A stretch of 64,000 nucleotides of DNA from Panacibacter microcysteis. Its GTDB lineage: Bacteria; Bacteroidota; Bacteroidia; Chitinophagales; Chitinophagaceae. A program made the translations under genes and the position numbers. Position 1 is the stretch's first letter; each line of letters opens with the position of its first letter. This document shows positions 43,498-52,446 of this stretch, one piece after another. Below the pieces are notes generated by a model. That model was given only the letters and a program-made list of their open reading frames with translations, was not told where the DNA came from and did no database searches. The stretch spans positions 2,604,001-2,668,000 of the forward strand of contig NZ_JADWYR010000001.1 of the NCBI RefSeq assembly GCF_015831355.1. The letters are read 5' to 3'.

Positions 43498-45900
43498 ATG
43501 AAGAATAGAGGAATAAATTTTGGAACAGATGAGGACACCGATTTTTTGCCGATCATTCCAATCAACGAAAATGACAGCGAGCAGGATAAAAACCTTGTAA
43601 TACCAGATGTTTTACCACTGTTGCCATTAAGGAATACAGTGCTCTTCCCGGGCGTAGTTCTGCCAATAACTGTTGGCAGAGATAAAAGCATTAAAGCTGT
43701 GAATGATGCGTATAAAGACGATAAACTAATTGGCGTAGTTGCACAAAATGATGCAAACGTTGAAGACCCTGAACTGAAGGATTTGTGCGCAACAGGCACC
43801 GTAGCCAAAATCGTTAAACTGATCAAGATGCCCGATGGTGGTACAACGATCATTATACAGGGCAAAAAGCGTTTTCAAATGCTGTCGCTGGTGGAGGAGG
43901 AACCATATTTTAAAGCACGAATTCAATTATTGCAGGAAGATGAGTCTTTATCAGGCGATGATTTTGATGCATACACGGCTACAATAAAAGACCTCGCATC
44001 GCAGATCATTCAGTTATCACCCAACATGCCTACCGAAGCATCTATCATTTTAAAGAACATAGAAAATGCTTCTTTCCTGATCAATTTTGTAAGCAGCAAT
44101 ATAAATAGTGAACTGACCGAAAAACAGGCGTTGCTCGAAACCGACGATGTAAAGCTACGTGCCGAAAAACTCGTACACCTGTTGCAACGGGAACTGCAGT
44201 TTGCAGAACTGAAAAACAAGGTAACCACCAAGACCCGTACAGAAATAGACAAGCAGCAAAGAGAATATTTTCTGCAGCAGCAGATGAAGAGCATTAAAGA
44301 AGAGTTGGGTGGGGATAGTAATGAACGCGAGGTGGTGCAAATGAAGAAAAAGGCAGAAGCAAAAAAATGGCCTGATGCCGCGAAAAGCATGTTTAAATCC
44401 GGTATTGAAAAACTGGAGCGTATGCACCCCAGCACGCCGGATTATTCTGTAGTATACAATCACCTCGATCTTATGCTTGACCTGCCATGGCAGGATTATA
44501 CCACAGACAATTACGATCTTAAGCATGCCGGCAAAGTGCTCGATCATGACCATTATGGCATGAAAAAAATTAAAGAACGTATTCTCGAATACCTGGCCGT
44601 GCTTAAACTGAAGGGGGATATGAAAAGCCCGATACTTTGTTTTGTCGGCCCTCCGGGAATCGGCAAAACTTCACTCGGTAAAAGTATTGCACATGCTGTA
44701 GGGCGCAAATACGTAAGGGTTAGCCTGGGTGGCCTGCACGATGAGAGTGAAATTCGTGGTCACCGTAAAACATACATCGGCGCAATGCCCGGCAGAATAT
44801 TGCAAAACATCCGTAAGGTCAAATCTTCCAATCCTGTAATGATCCTTGACGAGATTGACAAAATTGGTAATGATTTTCGCGGAGATCCTTCTTCTGCTTT
44901 GCTCGAGGTGCTGGACCCGGAACAGAATAACAGCTTTTATGATAATTACCTGGAGCTGGAATATGACCTGAGTAAAGTATTGTTTATCGCTACTGCCAAC
45001 AACCTGCAGAATATTCAGCCGGCGCTGAGAGACAGGCTCGAAATCATTGACCTTAGCGGCTATGCTGTTGAAGAAAAAATTGAAATTGCCAGGCGGCATC
45101 TGGTGCCCAAACAAAAAGAGGCGCATGGCCTGGAAAAAATCAATTTCAGGATCAACGATAAAGTACTGGAAAAGATCATTGAAAATTACACCAGGGAAAG
45201 TGGTGTGCGTGAGCTGGACAGGCAACTGGCAAGCATCATGCGGTTTGAAGCGAAAGAATACGCCACAAAGAATAAGATAAAACCCGCCCTCACACTGCAG
45301 GATGTAGAAAAAATTCTCGGCTCTCCAAGATACAGTAACGAGATCTATAAAACGGCCAATATGCCGGGTGTTACTGTGGGGCTTGCATGGACATACGTTG
45401 GCGGAGACATATTGTTTATAGAAACAGTTTTAAGCGAAGGCAAAGGTGAGCTGCTGCTTACCGGAAACCTGGGCAATGTAATGAAGGAAAGTGCAACAAC
45501 TGCCTACACCTACCTGCAGGCAAACGCCAAAAAACTCAACATAGACCCCACCATGTTTGGTAAAAAAAATCCACACATACATGTGCCCGAAGGCGCAGTG
45601 CCCAAAGATGGCCCTAGTGCAGGTGTAACAATGTTAACCTCGCTTGCCTCTGCGTTTACGGGCAGAAGAGTAAAGCCATATTTGGCTATGACCGGAGAGA
45701 TTACTTTGCGCGGGCAGGTACTGCCTGTAGGTGGTATAAAGGAAAAAGTACTGGCAGCTAAGCGTGCAGGCCTTAAAGAAATACTGATGTGTGCACAAAA
45801 TGAGAAAGACGTTAGAGAAATCGACGGTGATTTTATAAAAGGATTACAATTTCATTATGTAAAAACAATGCAACAGGTTTTAGAAATTGCGCTGGTATAA
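43498..45900 (+). CDS. lon: ATP-dependent protease La (Lon)
   Basis: An 800-residue LonA protease, usual length, cytosolic hexamer degrading misfolded and regulatory proteins. The N-terminal substrate-binding domain (VLPLLPLRNTVLFPGVVLPI) is followed by the AAA+ module with Walker A GPPGIGKTSLGKS and Walker B MILDEIDKIG, and sensor/arginine regions. The C-terminal protease domain has the Ser-Lys dyad S707 (PKDGPSAGVT) and K750 (GGIKEKVLAAK). The ATG at 43498 gives a longer N-terminus than E. coli Lon, as in other Bacteroidota. Two hairpins follow the stop. An inverted repeat 36 nt upstream may be regulatory. Confidence 0.97.
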   Translation: MKNRGINFGTDEDTDFLPIIPINENDSEQDKNLVIPDVLPLLPLRNTVLFPGVVLPITVGRDKSIKAVNDAYKDDKLIGVVAQNDANVEDPELKDLCATGTVAKIVKLIKMPDGGTTIIIQGKKRFQMLSLVEEEPYFKARIQLLQEDESLSGDDFDAYTATIKDLASQIIQLSPNMPTEASIILKNIENASFLINFVSSNINSELTEKQALLETDDVKLRAEKLVHLLQRELQFAELKNKVTTKTRTEIDKQQREYFLQQQMKSIKEELGGDSNEREVVQMKKKAEAKKWPDAAKSMFKSGIEKLERMHPSTPDYSVVYNHLDLMLDLPWQDYTTDNYDLKHAGKVLDHDHYGMKKIKERILEYLAVLKLKGDMKSPILCFVGPPGIGKTSLGKSIAHAVGRKYVRVSLGGLHDESEIRGHRKTYIGAMPGRILQNIRKVKSSNPVMILDEIDKIGNDFRGDPSSALLEVLDPEQNNSFYDNYLELEYDLSKVLFIATANNLQNIQPALRDRLEIIDLSGYAVEEKIEIARRHLVPKQKEAHGLEKINFRINDKVLEKIIENYTRESGVRELDRQLASIMRFEAKEYATKNKIKPALTLQDVEKILGSPRYSNEIYKTANMPGVTVGLAWTYVGGDILFIETVLSEGKGELLLTGNLGNVMKESATTAYTYLQANAKKLNIDPTMFGKKNPHIHVPEGAVPKDGPSAGVTMLTSLASAFTGRRVKPYLAMTGEITLRGQVLPVGGIKEKVLAAKRAGLKEILMCAQNEKDVREIDGDFIKGLQFHYVKTMQQVLEIALV

Positions 45901-45911
45901 TTATTAATAAT

Positions 45912-45940
45912 GCCACAAAACAATTGTGGCTTTGTTCTTG
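45912..45940 (+). terminator. Weak intrinsic terminator after lon
   Basis: The stem GCCACAA / TTGTGGC is followed by a T-rich but interrupted tract, 11 nt after the stop. Confidence 0.6.
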
Positions 45941-45990
45941 TTATATTATCGTTGAATTATTTTTCATGTTGGTTGTTTTAAGGGTTAATG

Positions 45991-46018
45991 ATCCCTCATT
46001 TCTATGGGGGATTTTTTT
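45991..46018 (+). terminator. Second terminator after lon
   Basis: The stem ATCCCTC / GGGGGAT (one G-U pair) is followed by T7, about 90 nt after the lon stop. Confidence 0.65.
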
Positions 46019-46052
46019 ATGCACCCAACTGTAGAACATGCATGAGGCTGCT

Positions 46053-46090
46053 GTTGCGTCGCACACTTGTACGGCAAAACTTTAGTCAGC
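46053..46090 (+). repeat. SPR repeat copy R18 (type C core)
   Basis: The core is at 46053-46072, with CAGC 14 nt after it. The left arm is not recognisable. It is in sense to lon but beyond both terminators. Confidence 0.82.
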
Positions 46091-46185
46091 ACTCCGGGCA
46101 CAATGTTGCTTCTTCAAAACGAACATGATCACTCCGCAAAGACAAATTAATCACTGATCATATTATACAGCTACAGTTATTAAAT

Positions 46186-46214
46186 AACAATGGCGACCGC
46201 AGGCCGCCATTGTT
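46186..46214 (-). terminator. Hairpin after the small exported protein gene, possible terminator
   Basis: A 10-bp perfect stem AACAATGGCG / CGCCATTGTT lies 20 nt after the stop. The minus-strand downstream tract is AT-rich rather than a clean T run, so termination efficiency is uncertain. Confidence 0.5.
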
Positions 46215-46234
46215 GTGTTTCATGGTTGCTTGTT

Positions 46235-46678
46235 TTAAATATTGATATCAAGTTTTTCTGTACTTATGCCTTTTGACATTACCGTTCCACTTTGCATTTC
46301 GAGCTGGCTGCCTTTTGTATCGTAAGTAAGCACATATTTTACCTCTAGATGTTCTTTCCTGTCGTTGATGCCAGGCACAATAATTCTTTCGATTATTGGC
46401 TGGTCTGCTGTAGGGTATTGTTTAAGCAGCTTTGCATCCAGTGTTTTCTCAAATACGATAGAGCGGCCACGTTTGCTTACTTTTTCTACAATTACATGTA
46501 CCCGTGCAGATGTTTGGTTGTAGATATCTCCATTATATGTGTTTGCCCTGTAAACGTTTAGCGCAATGCTTTTTTCAACGGGCTTTTCTGTCAAAACATT
46601 CATAACTGGTTTGTAAGCGATGCTGCCTAAAGCGATAACTACAGTAACCAGGCCGGCGATGATTAAGTTCTTTTTCAT
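46235..46678 (-). CDS. Small membrane-anchored exported protein of unknown function
   Basis: A 147-residue protein with an N-terminal helix (LIIAGLVTVVIALGSIAY, residues 5-22). The rest is a beta-rich extracytoplasmic domain containing ARVHVIVEKVSKRGRSIVFEKTLDAKLL and HLEVKYVLTYDTKG. I do not recognise the family. It has the clearest regulated promoter in the window: an exact -7 box, a 9-5-9 inverted repeat over the spacer, and an unusually strong Shine-Dalgarno AGGAGGT a few nt before the ATG. That suggests bursts of high expression under control of a dedicated repressor or activator. Confidence 0.75.
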   Translation of the reverse strand: MKKNLIIAGLVTVVIALGSIAYKPVMNVLTEKPVEKSIALNVYRANTYNGDIYNQTSARVHVIVEKVSKRGRSIVFEKTLDAKLLKQYPTADQPIIERIIVPGINDRKEHLEVKYVLTYDTKGSQLEMQSGTVMSKGISTEKLDINI

Positions 46679-46723
46679 AGTAACCTCCTATATTTTTAGT
46701 ACTTTATTTTGATTATTACAGTT

Positions 46724-46731
46724 CAAAGATA
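46724..46731 (-). promoter_or_regulatory. -7 box for the small exported protein gene
   Basis: Minus-strand TATCTTTG is an exact TAnnTTTG match 45 nt before the ATG, directly adjoining the palindromic operator. Confidence 0.55.
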
Positions 46732-46754
46732 GGTACTATGTAACGCATAGTACC
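46732..46754. promoter_or_regulatory. Palindromic operator, 9-5-9 inverted repeat
   Basis: GGTACTATG (N5) CATAGTACC is a perfect inverted repeat abutting the -7 box, so it fills the -33/-7 spacer. A dimeric regulator bound here would block or remodel the promoter. PadR-type operators have related ATG(T)...(A)CAT half-sites, but the class is a guess and no regulator gene is adjacent. Confidence 0.65.
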
Positions 46755-46805
46755 ATGTTTTGAGTCGAACGGTAATTAGGAGGGATGAATGGCGGTTGTG
46801 CACAA

Positions 46806-46869
46806 GCCGGGCTTTAGGAAGGCGTACAAGTGAGTGACACAACGATGTTGATGCATGCACTATAGCCTG
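46806..46869 (-). repeat. SPR repeat copy R19 (type B core)
   Basis: The minus-strand core is at 46824-46843. CAGGC is 26 nt before it and CGGC 14 nt after it. It is in sense to the glycosidase-like gene, beyond its terminator. Confidence 0.85.
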
Positions 46870-46879
46870 CAAACACCAT

Positions 46880-46908
46880 AAAAAAACCCCGTTAACTGGT
46901 AACGGGGT
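46880..46908 (-). terminator. Intrinsic terminator after the glycosidase-like lipoprotein gene
   Basis: On the minus strand, CCCCGTTA and TAACGGGG arms with a short loop are followed by T7, 23 nt after the stop. Confidence 0.92.
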
Positions 46909-46931
46909 CGTTTCAAAAACAAGCGGTTCGT

Positions 46932-48968
46932 TTATCTCAACACTTCAATGGAGTTGAAGATTGTATTATCTCCCGACAGGTATTTGATAGATAGATCGCA
47001 CTGGTGTTCAAGCTTTTGAGCAAACACTGCGCTTACCGGAACACTTTTAATGATCCAGCGGCCGGTATTACCACAGGTAACTTTATAGGCTTCTTTTTTA
47101 GCTGTTCCGTCGCTATAATTAAGCGACCATGTGCCGGTGCCTTTATCCAGGTATATTATCCTGATCGTAGCATTCTGTTTGGCAGAACTGCCTTTGTAAA
47201 AATCTTTGTCAAGTGTGAAGAACATCTCTGTCATACCGTTTTTCGCATCGAAACCACGTGCAAACCGGCCGTATGGCTGGTCTGTTGGCCCGATACGCCA
47301 GTAACCACGACTGGTTGTATTGGGCGAATATTGGGAAAGATAACGGTAATAATTGCCCGGAATAAGGTTTACACCAATATCGTTCACAACCATGTTTGCC
47401 TCGCGTTTTTTCTGGTAACTCGTAGATTGGTCTTTGCCACCGCCTTTGCGTTGTATCTGCGCCATTTTTTGCTGCCTTTTGGGATTGATCGGCTTGCCTT
47501 TTTTATTGGTTGTCCTTACATCCTCTTCTGCGGCACCGGCTTCATTGTTATCACCTCCGTCGCTCAAAAAGTCGCCGCGTTTTGCACCGTATGGCGCATA
47601 TTCCTGCAAGATTCGCTGTATGCGCTGGTCTGAAAGATTGTTGTTTTTTGCATTGGATTCAATGGCACCCTGGTCTTCACCGTCATTATCTTCATCTTCG
47701 GCCTCGCCCGTTCTGATGGCTTTCATTTTTTTGCGTTCCAGTTCACGTGCATAAGTAGACTGTTTGGAAGGGTCTACTACAGGTCCGTATTTTGATTCAG
47801 GGAAACGCCGGGTATCGGCGGCATCCAATGCATCTTTGAAAACACAGAATGCGCCTGGCGATTCGGACGGTACTTTTTGGCCGGCATAAAAATTAAAGAA
47901 GTTGAAGGTGGATGTATCGCCGGGGTTTTGCAGGTACTTCGGTGCGGCGTTAAATATATCAAGCCCAAAATGAAGAGATGATGTAAGCAGGGCATACATA
48001 TTCCAGCTTTCGTTCTGGTTAAACCAGGTGCCTTGTACTGTTATTTCGCCCCGTAGCCTGCTGGCACTCAGGTCTTGTTGGGTCCTGGCCTCCAGCTTTT
48101 TCATCCTGTCGTAAAAATCCAGTTCGCCATTGAATTGATAGGTGTGCGAAATGTCGCCCGCTTTCATCCAGACACCGGGCAGGTTATTCACCAGCCAGTT
48201 AAAGTATTTCCCGTCGTTGGCCTGGTTTACGAGCAGGTGAACATTAGGGTTTTCCTTTTTGTTCAGGTTATACATGTGTGTCCACACATCTTTTTTAAAG
48301 TCGAACCATTGCTGTTCAGAAATGGTATACCTGGAATCATTCAGTAATCCTTTATAAGGCTGAGGGTCTCCGGTACTTCCTTCTGCGGCCATCCACATTA
48401 CAATCTGGTCACGCATTTTGGGAGGCATTTTTTTGATATGATCAGATACTTTGTCTATCATATTATAATACCTGTCTTTGTATGTCTTATCCAGGTAATA
48501 AGGAAACTCGCCAGATCTTTTAACGGTCTGGGAAGTTACTTTCGGCACCCCGTTATTGTATATCCACTCCGGGCTATGGGGGCCTACCCAAATCATAAAG
48601 CCGATAGCGAGATTATGGTCTGCTGCAAACTTTACCTGGCTGTCGAAATAGTTCCAGTCGAAATTATCTTTTTGAGGTTCCAGTTTTTTCCACTGGTAAA
48701 CAATATACCAGCCTTTTAAAAATTTGTATTGCGATACCTGGTCAGAGGTGAGTTCACCACCTCCCCATACACCCCAGATGCTTTTATACTTGTCATCGTT
48801 ATTATATACTATATTATTTCCGCCTTCGTTATTAGTGGCAGAATTGTTTTGATTTTCTGTGTTGGTTTTTTTTTCGGTCTGATCAGTTTGACCGTTCTTT
48901 GCGGGGGTAGAACAAAACGACGTGAGAAACATACATAGAACACCGAAAAAAATCTTGTTAGGTAACAT
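46932..48968 (-). CDS. Lipoprotein with GH42-like TIM-barrel domain
   Basis: A 678-residue lipoprotein with lipobox LTSFC (C19) and a Thr/Asn-rich linker to about 60. A beta-galactosidase-like barrel follows: YIVYQWKKLEPQKDNFDWNYFD, IGFMIWVGPHSPEWIYNNG, and WMAAEGSTGD with likely acid E196; E308 (RGEITVQGTW) may be the nucleophile. Residues 405-525 are a highly charged, low-complexity insert rich in Glu/Asp then Lys/Arg. A beta-rich C-terminal domain (530-678) may bind carbohydrate. It is divergent from an MBOAT/SGNH acetylation pair, so it may act on the same polymer. The substrate is unknown and catalysis unproven. Confidence 0.72.
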   Translation of the reverse strand: MLPNKIFFGVLCMFLTSFCSTPAKNGQTDQTEKKTNTENQNNSATNNEGGNNIVYNNDDKYKSIWGVWGGGELTSDQVSQYKFLKGWYIVYQWKKLEPQKDNFDWNYFDSQVKFAADHNLAIGFMIWVGPHSPEWIYNNGVPKVTSQTVKRSGEFPYYLDKTYKDRYYNMIDKVSDHIKKMPPKMRDQIVMWMAAEGSTGDPQPYKGLLNDSRYTISEQQWFDFKKDVWTHMYNLNKKENPNVHLLVNQANDGKYFNWLVNNLPGVWMKAGDISHTYQFNGELDFYDRMKKLEARTQQDLSASRLRGEITVQGTWFNQNESWNMYALLTSSLHFGLDIFNAAPKYLQNPGDTSTFNFFNFYAGQKVPSESPGAFCVFKDALDAADTRRFPESKYGPVVDPSKQSTYARELERKKMKAIRTGEAEDEDNDGEDQGAIESNAKNNNLSDQRIQRILQEYAPYGAKRGDFLSDGGDNNEAGAAEEDVRTTNKKGKPINPKRQQKMAQIQRKGGGKDQSTSYQKKREANMVVNDIGVNLIPGNYYRYLSQYSPNTTSRGYWRIGPTDQPYGRFARGFDAKNGMTEMFFTLDKDFYKGSSAKQNATIRIIYLDKGTGTWSLNYSDGTAKKEAYKVTCGNTGRWIIKSVPVSAVFAQKLEHQCDLSIKYLSGDNTIFNSIEVLR

Positions 48969-49133
48969 ACGGTATTGATTTTTGAGTTTTTTGTTTTAAA
49001 GGCAGCAGTTTCAACACTAACCTATTATCGTGCCGAAGTGATATTATAATTATTTTTTATTTATTCAATTCATATGATGGAATAAGCATGGTGTTTCAAA
49101 TTAAATAACACCTTCAAGTGCCTGAAAAGCCCG

Positions 49134-49160
49134 TTGGCGTTGATTTTTTCAGTATCATTG
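49134..49160 (+). promoter_or_regulatory. Possible promoter of the MBOAT/SGNH pair
   Basis: TTG (49134-49136) and TATCATTG (49153-49160, one mismatch from TAnnTTTG) are 16 nt apart, 33 nt before the ATG. Confidence 0.3.
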
Positions 49161-49192
49161 TGCCTTAATTCCTATCCAAAACTAAACGTTTA

Positions 49193-50614
49193 ATGGTATT
49201 CAATTCATTAATCTTTGTTGCTTTCTTTATTATTGTAACCACCCTTTTTTTCGTACTGCCCCATAAGTATAGATGGTTTTTACTACTTATAGCAAGTTGT
49301 TACTTCTATATGTATTTTTTGCCAATATATATACTCATACTTGGCTTTACCATTGTTGTTGATTATTTCGCAGGACTATATATAGCGAAAAGCGAAGGCA
49401 AAAAAAGAAAACTCTGGCTTATCTGCAGTCTTATTGCCAACATTGGTGTGCTGGCATTCTTCAAATATTACAATTTCTTAAACTTTAATATATCTCAGGT
49501 GATGGGAGAATTTGGTTATAAGAACCCAATTCCACACCTCGACATTTTACTGCCTGTTGGTTTATCGTTCCACACTTTCCAGGCAATGAGTTACACCATA
49601 GAAGTGTATCGCGGTCATCAAAAACCGGAAAAACATTTTGGTATTTACGCACTATATGTAATGTTTTACCCGCAGTTGGTTGCAGGCCCCATAGAAAGGC
49701 CACAAAATGTTATTCACCAGTTTTATGAAAAAAAATATTTCGACTACGACAGGGTGGTAAGCGGCTTACGACTGATGTTGTGGGGTTTTATAAAAAAACT
49801 GGTGGTAGCAGACAGGCTGGGTATATATGTAGATGCGGTGTACAATAATGCCGAGCACCATAGCGGCCTTAGTATGATGGTAGCCACGGCGTTTTTTGGC
49901 TTCCAGATCTATTGCGATTTCTCCGGGTATTCAGATATAGCGATTGGTGCAGCAAGGGTGATGGGCTTCGACCTGATGACCAACTTCAGAAGACCGATAC
50001 TTATCTCCAAAAGCATTGGCGAATTGTGGCAACGCTGGCATATCTCCCTCACTACATGGTTTAGAGATTACCTGTATTTTCCACTGGGCGGCAACCGCAA
50101 AGGCGCACTTATAAGTTCAAGAAACGTACTGATCGTTTTTGCACTAAGCGGTCTTTGGCATGGTGCAAACTGGACGTTTGTTATATGGGGCCTTATCAAC
50201 GGGTTACTTATCTCAATAGAAAGGATCATTAACCCGGTACTGCGTAAAATTCATAAGCTACTGGGTGTTACCGCTAACTTTTTCCGTTGTATTACGGTGT
50301 ACATTTTTGTAACCATCTCTGCAGTATGGTTCCGGTCATTAACCGTTGAGCAGGGCTGGTATATTACAAAGTCTATGTTCACATTGAAACCAGGCGGCTT
50401 TTTTAAAGGTGAACCACCAACCAACTTTTACTATTACCTGTTTGCAGTGGCCATGCTCGTTATTACAGAACATGTGCAGGAGTATTATCCCAATTTCCAG
50501 CTTATTGGTAACAGCAATGTAGTGGTACGCTATACCGGCTATGTGCTCATTCTTACCATGATCTTAATGGTAGGGGTATTCAATGGCGGACAATTCATCT
50601 ACTTCCAATTCTAA
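49193..50614 (+). CDS. MBOAT-family O-acyltransferase (AlgI-like)
   Basis: A 473-residue polytopic membrane protein with about ten helices. LPVGLSFHTFQAMSYTIEVYRG, FYPQLVAGPIERPQN, WQRWHISLTTWFRDYLYFPLGGN and the catalytic-His motif LSGLWHGANWTFVIWG are diagnostic of the AlgI/DltB type. It passes an acetyl group across the inner membrane to a periplasmic transferase. The next gene overlaps it or follows closely and encodes an SGNH-like protein, the expected partner, as in alginate or wall-polymer O-acetylation. The acceptor polymer is not indicated, though a glycosidase-like lipoprotein gene is divergent. Confidence 0.92.
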   Translation: MVFNSLIFVAFFIIVTTLFFVLPHKYRWFLLLIASCYFYMYFLPIYILILGFTIVVDYFAGLYIAKSEGKKRKLWLICSLIANIGVLAFFKYYNFLNFNISQVMGEFGYKNPIPHLDILLPVGLSFHTFQAMSYTIEVYRGHQKPEKHFGIYALYVMFYPQLVAGPIERPQNVIHQFYEKKYFDYDRVVSGLRLMLWGFIKKLVVADRLGIYVDAVYNNAEHHSGLSMMVATAFFGFQIYCDFSGYSDIAIGAARVMGFDLMTNFRRPILISKSIGELWQRWHISLTTWFRDYLYFPLGGNRKGALISSRNVLIVFALSGLWHGANWTFVIWGLINGLLISIERIINPVLRKIHKLLGVTANFFRCITVYIFVTISAVWFRSLTVEQGWYITKSMFTLKPGGFFKGEPPTNFYYYLFAVAMLVITEHVQEYYPNFQLIGNSNVVVRYTGYVLILTMILMVGVFNGGQFIYFQF

Positions 50615-51569
50615 ACTCAAACATTCTACTGCTATGCATAAAGGATACAAAAAATTTATTCTGAAAGGCTTACTACTCCTTGCAATCATGTTTGCAGTCG
50701 ACAGGATTGTGGGCGGTATCGTTGAATATTATTACCTGCACGAGCCAATGGGTGATGTAGCCTCTTTCTCTCATGCCATTAATGATCCCAAAGAAGACAT
50801 GCTTATTTATGGCAGTTCAAGAGCGGTGCATACATACGATCCAAGAATCTTCAAAGATTCGCTTGGTATCTCGGCATTCAATTGCGGCCGTAATGCAACC
50901 AATGTGATTTATTCTTCTGCTATTCTTCCTGCAGCAATAAATGGCGATCATAAACCGAAAGTGATTTTGATGGACATGGTAGCCAAAGAGATTTCATGGC
51001 GTTCAGACCAGTATGGTGGCGATATTCTTGCCGGCATGCTGCTGCCCTACGTACTTACCAATGACAACTTTGCTGCCCTGGCAAAAGATCTTTTCCCCAA
51101 AGAATATTACAAGGCAAAAGTTTCCAAACTGTACGCATACAATTCACATATCATTTCCATCATCAGGAATTACTCACGCAGCCACAACGACAATATCAAC
51201 GGTTACCAGCCTTTAAAGGGCAGCAAGGTGGCCAATGAACCCGAAGAATACACAGCAGGCGTTGATAAGATCGATGAGTACAGCAGGGAGAAACTGGAAT
51301 TTTTTATCAAGTCTGTGACCGATAAAAAGATCCCGCTGGTAATCGTTATCTCACCCATGTACGTAAAAGATTTTGAAGAAAATGATGCAATGACCGAAAG
51401 CAAAAAAATTGCTGCCAGGTATAATGTGCCTGTTTGGGATTATTCGTTGGATCCACGTTTTGTTAAGAGCGAATACTTCTACGATATGAATCACCTGAAT
51501 ACCGAAGGTGCAGAGCTTTTTTCCAGGGAGATAGCTTCCCGGTTAAAGAAAGAAGGCATTGTAAGGTAG
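50583..51569 (+). CDS. SGNH-like O-acetyltransferase partner protein
   Basis: A 328-residue protein with one N-terminal helix (about 25-43) and a periplasmic SGNH-hydrolase-like domain. The nucleophile-like block is MLIYGSSRAVHTYDPR, an Asn block is AFNCGRNATN, and the Asp-His pair is YDMNHLNTEGAELF near the C-terminus. Start 50583 overlaps the MBOAT gene by 32 nt; an ATG at 50634 would remove 17 polar residues and leave a 19-nt gap, and is equally possible. It would take acetyl from the MBOAT protein and place it on a polysaccharide. SPR copy R20 begins 9 nt after the stop. Confidence 0.82.
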   Translation: MADNSSTSNSKLKHSTAMHKGYKKFILKGLLLLAIMFAVDRIVGGIVEYYYLHEPMGDVASFSHAINDPKEDMLIYGSSRAVHTYDPRIFKDSLGISAFNCGRNATNVIYSSAILPAAINGDHKPKVILMDMVAKEISWRSDQYGGDILAGMLLPYVLTNDNFAALAKDLFPKEYYKAKVSKLYAYNSHIISIIRNYSRSHNDNINGYQPLKGSKVANEPEEYTAGVDKIDEYSREKLEFFIKSVTDKKIPLVIVISPMYVKDFEENDAMTESKKIAARYNVPVWDYSLDPRFVKSEYFYDMNHLNTEGAELFSREIASRLKKEGIVR

Positions 51570-51578
51570 GTTTGTGAG

Positions 51579-51645
51579 CCGGCTGCAGTATTTCATGGCA
51601 TCACCTGTTGTGTCACTCACTTGTACGTTCCCGTTTTATGGCGGC
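51579..51645 (+). repeat. SPR repeat copy R20 (type B core)
   Basis: The core is at 51607-51626. CCGGCTGCAG starts 28 nt before it and CGGC (of GGCGGCTGCAGC) 15 nt after it. It begins 9 nt after the SGNH-like stop, in sense. The outer GCCGGCTGCAG and CTGCAGCGGC form near-perfect terminal inverted repeats. Confidence 0.92.
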
Positions 51646-51758
51646 TGCAGCGGCCAGATTTGTACATCAAAAGCATCCTAAATTTCTCGCATAGCACAAC
51701 AAATAAAGATTGCTGTTGCATTGGCTCTGTTTGCAATGCGCTGCTAAAATGTAAAATA

Positions 51759-52232
51759 TTATGCTTTGGTCTCAAACTGATGTTTGTGCTTCCTCACCAG
51801 AATGTATGTCCATATAATGTGTGTAAACAATACCGCAAACACAGCCAGTAGAAAATAACCTGTCTTTATAATCATATCTTCCGTTACTGCTACGCCTTCC
51901 GGCATTTGGGTAAATTTTTCAAGAAAATCTTTTGGTTGTGTTATCATCACCCATGCTCCGATTATGCCCATAACAGAAAATACAAAAGCAACAATAGCAT
52001 TTACCTGCAACCAGTCTTTTTGTTTTTTGGTCATTACACCTTTTAATAAAACTACCTGTGCAAAAAATTTATTGGCATACCAGCTATATAAAACCACACT
52101 TACCAGCAGGAAACACTGAAACAAAACCGACGGATTTGATACTGCCATAAAGAGCCCCACGATAGCAGTAATGGCTACAAAAGACGAGAATATGGTAACA
52201 ATAAAACCCAGTATCCGGTAAATGATCATCAT
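51759..52232 (-). CDS. Four-helix membrane protein of unknown function
   Basis: A 157-residue hydrophobic protein with four predicted helices (about 5-28, 37-60, 75-97 and 122-147) and a short cytoplasmic basic tail (RKHKHQFETKA). No enzymatic motif is visible and I do not recognise the family. It is monocistronic between repeat-bearing gaps. Conserved-looking features are the KKQKDWLQVN loop between helices 2 and 3 and the periplasmic loop with FLEKFTQMPEGVAV. Confidence 0.7.
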   Translation of the reverse strand: MMIIYRILGFIVTIFSSFVAITAIVGLFMAVSNPSVLFQCFLLVSVVLYSWYANKFFAQVVLLKGVMTKKQKDWLQVNAIVAFVFSVMGIIGAWVMITQPKDFLEKFTQMPEGVAVTEDMIIKTGYFLLAVFAVLFTHIIWTYILVRKHKHQFETKA

Positions 52233-52389
52233 ACACTTTTAATTGAAGGCACAAAGAAAGTTATAATTGTTCTTTTGCAGTTACTTAAAATATGTTTTTA
52301 CATTACCGGTTGGCACAACTGGCTGTAGCTGTGCTGATTGATTTGGCAGCAGGTTAGCACCGGAGACTGAAGTTGCTTTATTTGTTGCA

Positions 52390-52436
52390 GTACAAGAGTG
52401 CGACGCAACAGGTGCTGCACAAAGAACTGATGCCGG
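52390..52436 (-). repeat. SPR repeat copy R21 (type A core)
   Basis: The minus-strand core is at 52390-52409, with CCGGC 27 nt before it. It begins 10 nt after the transglutaminase-family stop, in sense. Its left arm is very close to that of R22. Confidence 0.9.
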
Positions 52437-52446
52437 GTACCAAAAT

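Larger units (their letters stand above)
45901..46234. other. 334-bp convergent intergenic region
   Basis: Between lon (+) and the small exported protein gene (-). It has two hairpin terminators for lon, SPR copy R18, and near its right end a hairpin (46186-46214) with only weak T content for the minus strand. No gene is seen. Confidence 0.65.
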
